A stretch of 9,253 nt of DNA from Enteractinococcus sp. (GTDB lineage: Bacteria; Actinomycetota; Actinomycetes; Actinomycetales; Micrococcaceae). The notes under the pieces are model-generated. The model was not told the origin of the DNA and searched no databases. It saw nothing but the letters and a program-made list of their open reading frames with translations. Below are positions 7,145-9,253 of the stretch, in pieces (position 1 is the stretch's first letter; every line of letters begins with the position of its first letter). The translations under genes were made by a program, and so were the position numbers. The stretch is taken from NCBI GenBank assembly GCA_029267455.1, contig JAJUIX010000033.1, positions 1 to 9,253 on the forward strand, written 5' to 3'.

Positions 7145-9181
7145 TTAGCGACGATCCCAAAAGCGCTGTTGCGCAATCGCGTCCACAAAATTCCTTGCGA
7201 AGTTCTGGTCGCTTTCTGCCATGATCACACCGCTCAGTGATGCTCCTTCGACCAGGTCGAGATACCGCATACCAGTTGTGGCGACACCAATGGGTTTGAA
7301 GAACTTATACGCCATCCGGGTGAACTCTTTGACGTGTTCTTCGAACATCTTTTGATTCTGGGAGGTGCCACCGACAACATAATACGAATCAAAAAGCGCC
7401 GGGTGCGTGGTGACAAAGGTCGCATCCACGGGCAGTTCCATCCCACCAGTTCCGGTGACTGATCCGAGTGTGTCACTGATGACTTTGACAAATACGCCGT
7501 GTTGCTTCAAGGTTTCGATCGTTTGACGCACTTCGTCATCGTGGAACTGATCAGCGATGAGCACCCCGGTCGTTTGTGTTGCGGCACTGTGCGGGGTGTT
7601 ATCTAGGTTCAACGCAGGGGAACTGTCGTCAACATCCACGTGGTTTCCGTTGGCAGGGTTTATCCCGACGTTGCGGGCGATTTCGGTTGCCATTGCTTTG
7701 TCGACGTTGACAAACATATTCACGGCTTGCTGGCGCACCGAAGGACTTTTGACCTTGCCCAGGTGGAAACTAAAGGATGTGATGATGTCTTGTTGGTCCA
7801 CGGCAGACATGCTGTTCCAATAGAGTCTGGCCTGGGAGAAATGGTCATCAAATTTTTCGCTGGGATGGTCTCGAGTGACGGTGCCCTCGACTTGTTCAGG
7901 ATAGTCTTGGGCTTCAGTCGCACCATCGGATGGTGTGTTATCTGCCAACGAATTCTTATGGTACGTCACGAGATCGGTATCAATTTGATGCCGAACATAG
8001 CCGTCACGCTGGTTATTATTCGTCTCCACGATGGGCCGATTGATCGGGATATTGTTGATGTTCGCGGTGCCCAACCGGTGATAATCCGTGTCCCGGTAGG
8101 CAAAGGAACGCCCCTGCAGTACGGGGTCGTGTGAGAAAGCGATCCCGGGAACCAGGGTGGCCGGATCGAATGAGGACTGCTCTTCTTCGGCGAACGCGTT
8201 ATCCACGAGTCGATTCAACGTCATCGTCCCCACCGTTTGGACGGGTACGAGTTCTTCTGGCCAGTACTTCGTGTCATCCAGGATGTCGAAATCGTATGTG
8301 AACTCGTCTTCCTCAGGGATCAACTGCACGCCGAGTTCATACTGTGGAAAAGCACCGGCTTCGATGGCTTCGATCATGTCGTGGCGGTGGAAATCTGGAT
8401 CAACACCACCTAAGACATTGGCTTCGTCCATCAGCAATCCGTGTACGCCCAGTACAGGCTTCCACACGAAGCGTGCAAACGTGGATTTGCCCTCGGCATT
8501 GATTCAGCCGGAACGTGTTGATTGGCCAGCCTTCCATCATCCGCCAGCTTCTTGGACGTCCTCGTTTCGACATCAACCACATGACCATGTGGGCACTTTC
8601 TTGGTTATTGGCCACGAAGTCCCAAAAGGTGTCATGCGCGGAGGCAGCTTGCGGTACGGCCGTTTTGGGATTGGGTTTAATCGCGTGGGTAAGATCGGCG
8701 AACTTCATCGCATCTTTGATGATGAATACCCCGAAGGAGAGGGCAAGATTATCGTAATTCCCCTCTTGAGTATAAAACTTAGTGGCGAAGCCGCGAACAT
8801 CGATGGCGGTGTCCTTGGAACCCTTACTGCCGATGAAGGTGGAGAACCGGACGAAGGTTGGGGTTTTGGTACCGGGTTCACTCAAAAATGGGCTTTGGTG
8901 ACATGCCGCAGTGAGGTGTGGAGCTCGAATTCGCCGTGCACGCCGAAACCGCGAGCGTGGACGACCTTTTCGGGGATGCGCTCGCGGTTGAAATGCGATT
9001 GTTTTCGGTAAAAATCTGGGTCATTGAGCAGTGCAGGACCGCGGCGACCAGCTCGAAGTGATTGCTCATTATCCACCACCGGCGCACCGGAATCATGCGT
9101 CATGGCTGCGCCCTGGTTTTGTGTCTTATGCTGGGCGAGTTGTTCGGTCTTTTGAGTACTTTCGGTTGGGTCTTGCGTCAT
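7145..9181 (-). pseudogene. katE: Large-subunit (HPII-like) catalase, disrupted by two compensating frameshifts
   Basis: Haem catalase family (2 H2O2 to 2 H2O and O2), clade 2, with a C-terminal DJ-1/PfpI-like domain. The reading frame runs 9181-8885, then about 8885-8505 in another frame, then about 8503-7145 back in the first. A one-base loss in a T-run (5 T at + 8884-8888, where 6 would keep frame) and one extra base near 8504 explain both shifts. The repaired protein is about 678 residues. The distal His75 (VVHARG) and proximal Tyr362 (RSFAYRDTD) are 287 residues apart, exactly as in E. coli HPII (128 and 415). NINNIPINRP and a distal RFST are present. The conserved distal Asn motif (VGNN in HPII) aligns with NLALSF, placing Leu148 at the catalytic Asn. 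Start: ATG at 9181 with GGAAGG 8 bases upstream. It could be a true pseudogene or have sequencing errors. Confidence 0.85.
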
Positions 9182-9189
9182 GGAAAGGT

Positions 9190-9195
9190 CCTTCC
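9190..9195 (-). promoter_or_regulatory. Ribosome binding site of the catalase gene
   Basis: The minus strand reads GGAAGG, 8 bases before the ATG at 9179-9181. It supports this start and suggests the gene was translated before or despite the frameshifts. No convincing -10/-35 pair was seen in 9196-9253. Confidence 0.6.
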
Positions 9196-9253
9196 GTCGT
9201 ACTTTAGGGGTATATCGGAGTCTAGATAGCGTCTGTTGTACTGACCAGGGGCA

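Noticed and set aside
8882..8890. Programmed -1 frameshift at the T-run in the catalase gene
   Set aside because: A slip at TTT TGA would restore the frame, but the gene also needs a second shift of opposite sign at 8504, no catalase is known to use recoding, and no downstream stimulatory structure is obvious.
8157..9011. 284-residue ORF on the plus strand across the catalase gene
   Set aside because: Antisense shadow of catalase. The minus strand shows unmistakable catalase sequence throughout.

Overview
The window looks like chromosomal DNA of a moderately high-GC Gram-positive actinobacterium, probably Micrococcaceae-like. This rests on the acidic proteins, the lipoprotein-type class B penicillin-binding protein (PBP) with a MecA-N-like domain, and the style of the HrpB helicase. 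A Yaniella or Enteractinococcus type of host is only a guess. Five intact genes and one broken gene fill most of the sequence.

Layout. 86-2185 (+) encodes a membrane-anchored transpeptidase (PBP). It converges on a metallo-beta-lactamase-fold hydrolase at 2220-2963 (-). A 329-base divergent intergenic region follows. Then come a hemerythrin-domain protein (3293-3925, +) and a small SnoaL/NTF2-like protein (3918-4325, +). The last part of the hemerythrin reading frame runs through what looks like the 3' end of a tRNA gene lying on the minus strand. HrpB, a DEAH-box helicase, fills 4322-7000 (-) and ends tail to tail with the SnoaL-like gene, both stops sharing one CTAG. After a strong hairpin (7094-7125), a large-subunit catalase with a C-terminal DJ-1/PfpI-like domain occupies 7145-9181 (-).

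The catalase is the oddest gene. It reads as three pieces because of two single-base frame changes that cancel each other. When they are repaired, the distal His and proximal Tyr fall at the spacing of E. coli HPII, but the conserved distal Asn motif is replaced by unrelated residues.

No operon-scale pathway, CRISPR array, insertion sequence or clearly new multi-gene system is visible. The shared theme is housekeeping and stress: cell-wall synthesis, iron/oxygen chemistry (hemerythrin), peroxide removal (catalase) and RNA helicase activity. The main items for a second look are the catalase and the tRNA-like scar between the hemerythrin and SnoaL-like genes.
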